Below, one piece after another: positions 60,808 to 64,000 of a stretch of 64,000 bases of DNA (position 1 is the first letter of the stretch; each line of letters begins with the position of its first letter). The translations under genes were made by a program, and so were the position numbers. The stretch is from Jaapia argillacea MUCL 33604 (lineage: Eukaryota > Basidiomycota > Agaricomycetes > Jaapiales > Jaapiaceae): NCBI GenBank assembly GCA_000697665.1, contig KL197709.1:2665599-2729598 (forward strand), read 5' to 3'. The notes beneath the pieces were generated by a model. The model saw only the letters and a program-made list of their open reading frames with translations, was not told the origin of the DNA and did no database searches.

Positions 60808-62074
60808 TTATCGCCTATCCGCAGAAGTAGCTCCAAACTTCTGATACGTGGCTTCCACTTTACCCCAATCCAACACTGTCCAGAATCTCTTCAAGTACTC
60901 CTCCTTTCCCCAGATCCCATACCCGCTCGACAGCCACGCATGTTCGTACACGCTGATGCAGAACAATGGGATGAGAGTTTCGCCAATGCTGGCAATATCA
61001 CTTTTAGCGATCGTTTGGGTTGTGGTCTCGGCAAGACCGGCGTCTGAGAGTGGCAGAGGGTCCCAAAGGGAGGAGGCAGGAGAGGAAAAGGGGTCCGCAG
61101 CGCGGGCTGACGGTGTTGCATGGAATGTGCGCGATGGAGTCGAAGGATTGAGGGGCGAGGGTGAATGAGATAGACCTGATGTGGGCGACGTCGGCGTGGG
61201 GTGTGATGACTGGGAGTGTGGGACTGGATTAGGGTCGGTGTGATTTGCCACTTCCTTCGCTTCAGCCGCCGACTCTGAGCCAGGTTCCGGCACACCTAGA
61301 ACATCATTCTCGTGGTTACCCGCCATCTGCCTGCTACTTCTGACGAGGAGGGTGCCAGTGCCAAAAGTAGGAATGACACCCAAATTCCCACTGGTGTCAG
61401 TGACGAACCAGACCCAACCCGAGGAGAAAATGCCGGTGGCTGCTGCTGCAACGGATGATTTCATTTGGTCAATAGACCCATATTGCAACTTGATTTTGTG
61501 AATTAACTGGCTCATTTTGTGTTCGTGGTTGAGCTGGCCTTCTTCCAGAGGAGCCTATAACCAATTCAAGTCAGGAATGCATGAGAAACGGGCTCGGAAG
61601 TGAATATATTGGGCAGGCGCATTACGCACCAGATTGTCCAAGAAGAAGCTGTTATTGAACGCTTGCGTGGCATAGTTAAAGGCCAGCACCTTATTCCGAT
61701 CTCGTGCAGTGTTCAAAATGGTCTGCACGAGCGACTGGTTCATCTCGGGAGATTCTACGATTGCGGGACCACGTCAAGTTTCGTCGGACCAATACAAGAA
61801 ATATCCAGGGACATTTGCACATACCCTTCACTTGGTCGTTCAATCTCTCAAGCAACCCCTCCTGGTAGTCAATAGCCAACGTCTTTAGGCCCTCGGGTGA
61901 CAGGAACGAGCCCAACCCATTGTCTATTGGGTATGGCAGTTTTCGTCGGGTGTGGACATGTCGCGACCGAACGAGCACTGCAGACTCCGGGCGTAGAGAT
62001 TTCCAAGAAGAGACGGTACGCGAAGCTCGTAGGCAAGAATGTGAAGGTTGGAGTCTCAGAGCTAGGGAGTTCAT
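60808..62074 (-). CDS. Mitochondrial small-subunit ribosomal protein with superoxide dismutase fold (mS42/mS43)
   Basis: The start at 62074 gives MNSLALRLQPSHSCLRASRT, a mitochondrial presequence. The N-terminal SOD-like helices follow: RRKLPYPIDNGLGSFLSPEG, ESPEMNQSLVQTILNTARDR and AFNYATQAFNNSFFLDNLV. The C-terminal SOD-like domain includes SVAAAATGIFSSGWVWFVTD and the segment SVYEHAWLSSGYGIWGKEEY. Two metal ligands of true Fe/Mn dismutases are replaced: the His of the NHxFF motif is Asn here, and the Asp of DVWEHAY is Ser. This fits the mitoribosomal relatives Rsm26/Mrp1 rather than an enzyme. A Pro/Ser/Thr-rich insertion of about 100 residues splits the C-terminal domain between GTLLV and WDPLPLSDAG. 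Confidence 0.86.
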
Positions 62075-62286
62075 AGTGGTCGTCTACTGCCCACCCGGAG
62101 TTCAGCAAACCTGAATGATGAAAAGAAATTCGGATGTGGACTTGAACTTTTTTGGCACGCGATAGTGACGGTCACGCTACCTGGAGACTTCGCCACGGCT
62201 TCGCAAGCTCACGGTATTCCTCCACGTCGTTGACCAGCGCATACCCGATATCTGAACGAAATCCCCTCCTTTGACAACAAAACGAC

Positions 62287-62807
62287 ATGGCAGGCCCTAA
62301 AACTTCCACTGCAGCCACCTCAAAATCATCCCCTGCGGCGTCGCCCTCTGCCGTTCAATCCTTATGGCAAGCATACACCGACACCACACCCTCTCGACTA
62401 AAACTCATCGACGCATTCCTCGTATTCCTTATGCTTTCGGGCGTCATGCAGTTCGTCTACTGTATACTGGTCACGAACTTCCCATTCAATGCTTTCTTGG
62501 CTGGGTGAGTCTTGTCTAGCTATTTAATGTCCAATGGTGTGGCAAGATGGTGGTACTAAAGAGGCCGTCAATAGCTTTGGGAGTTGCGTGGGCCAGTTCG
62601 TCTTGACGGCCTCTTTGAGGATGCAAGTTAATCCAGAGAATAAAGTGGAGTTCAAGGAGGTTTCGCCTGAACGGTACGTGGTCCTTGATCGGGAAGCTTG
62701 GTATGTTGAACTTTAACTGATTTCGTTGGTGTAATGGTAGGGCATTTGCCGACTTTGCCTTGGGTTCCATTGTTCTGCATTTCTTCGTGTTCAACTTCTT
62801 GGGTTGA
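62287..62807 (+). CDS. OST2: Oligosaccharyltransferase subunit Ost2/DAD1
   Basis: Three exons start MAGPKTSTAATSKSSPAASP and give SLWQAYTDTTPSRLKLIDAF, LVFLMLSGVMQFVYCILVTN, FPFNAFLAG, FGSCVGQFVLTASLRMQVNP and AFADFALGSIVLHFFVFNFL, ending in Gly. These are the hallmarks of DAD1/Ost2: three membrane spans, FPFNAFLxG, FxSCVGxFVLxxxLRxQ and the HFxVxNFLG end. The subunit sits in the ER-membrane oligosaccharyltransferase complex for N-glycosylation. It is divergent from the mitoribosomal gene with 212 bases between starts. Confidence 0.96.
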
Positions 62808-63079
62808 TTTCAGAGGTTGATGCCACATTGGGAGAGGTGGGAGGGAAGTTGGCAGACTCGGTGCTTTTCTAGAGATTGCAAGCATACCCCTTGCATACTG
62901 AGATGAGGTGAAGAAGTTGTCCATTTGTGAGAGCCCGTAATGATACAACCAATACTATCTATGGGATGAATGAGCAACTCGACCAGGCATACTTGCCACA
63001 AGAGATACGCACAGTACAGTAGCTAGTCCGAAGAAACGATGGCGATAACGACGATGTGATAGCGAGGGTGGAACGAAGC

Positions 63080-63552
63080 TCAATGTCTTCTCTCAAAGTA
63101 GCCTGATCTCTAGAATAAAGAACGTTATTAGGAAAAAACTACACGGCGTAGTGGAAAGCAGAACAGAGCCGCATACCCCGAAAATGACTACTGAGAAGTC
63201 GAAGATGTATTCACCTATGAGAGATAGAGAAAATATGAGAGGTGATAGTACAAACCCATTCGCAGGACGCACCGAACTCCAGATACGATTTCAGTAACTC
63301 TGCAAGGTTCGTTGAGAAGTGAGTATCGACCCTCGTAAGAAAAGGAGGCTGGGCAGCATGGGTCACTCACGACGGAGGTCTTTGTTAGGCACTAGGTGCA
63401 ACGCAGGTCTAACACGATAGCTCCTCAATGTCCTTCAGCAGAATATAGGAGCGGAACAGAACGTACGATAACCCTGTATTTCTCTTCACACCAGCCAAGA
63501 AAGCACTGAGGATGAGTGCATCGAATCCGATGTGAACGAGTTTCCCGAGCAT
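63080..63552 (-). CDS. ATG44: Mitofissin Atg44 (formerly DUF1748), 72 aa, five exons
   Basis: Five very short exons splice in frame: 63552-63467, 63408-63371, 63299-63273, 63214-63177 and 63109-63080. The 72-residue product starts MLGKLVHIGFDALILSAFLA, then GVKRNTGLSPALHLVPNKDL, then RQLLKSYLEFGEYIFDFSVV and ends IFGRSGYFERRH. The K-x-V-H..D..L/V-S-x-x-L-A-G-x-K-R-x-T-G start and the G-x-S/G-Y-F-E/x-R end are those of PF08520. From memory this family includes yeast Atg44/Mco8, an intermembrane-space protein that drives mitochondrial fission during mitophagy. Length agrees with the family. No single frame in the region shows the gene, so automated calls could miss it. Confidence 0.88.
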
Positions 63553-64000
63553 TTCTGATGGTGAGTGAGAATTGATCCGAATTCAAGGATTGGTAGTCTT
63601 TTTTTGTGGCAGGAACGAACGATACTGGGTTGGATTTGTCGAGAAGGTGTACAATTGCAAGAGGCTGGAGGGGAATGATATGAGCGATGGTGGTGAAGTC
63701 GATGAGAGGTAGCTTGTGATAGCCGCCTAGCGAAAAATAGGCCAATATCTGAATCGGTGCACGTGGACTTGGGCTTCTCCCTGCTCCGAACGGCTTGCGT
63801 TTTATGCAACGTCCCGCCACACGAGTCTGTACTTCGGTCGCCGTCCTTGTCCTCGTATATCACAACAACAGGTAAATAATACAAGTTCGTACACCCACTG
63901 ATCCACAAATCCAATGCCTTGTTTCCACCCAGATTCCGAGATATGGACCTACAACAAACTTCGAGTGGGAAGGAGAGTCTGGAGAACATCTTTCGTTGAT
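63553..64000. other. Upstream region of ATG44
   Basis: Minus-strand frames here (63425-63820, 63486-63989) overlap the ATG44 first exon in other frames and lack family features. The region probably holds the ATG44 promoter and leader. Confidence 0.4.

Noticed and set aside
60808-62074. Functional mitochondrial superoxide dismutase
   Set aside because: Two metal ligands are substituted and the protein carries a long insertion, matching mitoribosomal relatives.

Overview
This window reads as nuclear DNA of a mushroom-forming or closely related basidiomycete (Agaricomycotina). Genes lie close together on both strands. They are cut by many short introns (about 50-60 nt) with GTRNGT donors and YAG acceptors. 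Several products belong to families I know only from Agaricomycetes. I see no rRNA, tRNA, CRISPR array, recognisable transposon or virus-derived element. Gene models come from reading exons and splice sites by eye; no similarity search was run.

Layout. 1-9.1 kb: the 3' part of an EF-hand MscS channel gene, a basidiomycete orphan (4.6-5.7 kb), a tiny CON-6-like gene (6.2-6.6 kb, minus) and a single-exon F-box gene. 9.4-14.0 kb: a mitochondrial block with a BolA-like gene divergent from COX15 (heme A synthase), followed by a second intact COX15 copy in direct tandem. 14.3-22.9 kb, all minus: proteasome alpha subunit PRE5/PSMA1, a 1193-residue largely disordered Q/P/G/RGG-rich protein, a Rossmann-fold NAD(P)-binding protein and an Efm6-like lysine methyltransferase. 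23.4-24.5 kb: a Ser-rich protein with proline motifs, then a 1.5 kb gene-free stretch.

26.0-38.5 kb: a DUF3445 (heme-dependent oxidative N-demethylase-like) protein, ATP synthase subunit d, NOP9, a secreted alpha/beta hydrolase, bystin/ENP1, and UDP-glucuronate decarboxylase (UXS1) divergent from ENP1. 38.8-42.7 kb, minus: an alpha/beta-hydrolase-fold protein without the usual Ser and a coiled-coil protein. A 2.26 kb gene-free stretch follows, leading to an FlbA/Sst2-type RGS gene (44.95-47.15 kb) that appears to carry a one-base frameshift. 47.8-50.5 kb: a cytochrome b5-like membrane protein, a tentative unrecognised gene and an Agaricomycete orphan (minus).

52.3-62.8 kb: nucleoporin Nup160/Nup120, a Zn2Cys6 transcription factor, a superoxide-dismutase-fold mitoribosomal protein (minus) and OST2/DAD1. 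63.08-63.55 kb (minus): a five-exon, 72-residue gene that I assign to mitofissin/Atg44.

The content is mostly housekeeping: mitochondrial energy and cofactor assembly, ribosome biogenesis, protein turnover, nuclear pore and glycosylation. A few regulators (RGS, zinc-cluster factor, F-box) are mixed in. There is no obvious metabolic gene cluster. The most unusual items are the tandem COX15 pair, the frameshifted RGS gene, the prion-like/RGG protein, the zinc cluster assembled from three exons, and the hidden mitofissin and CON-6-like genes.
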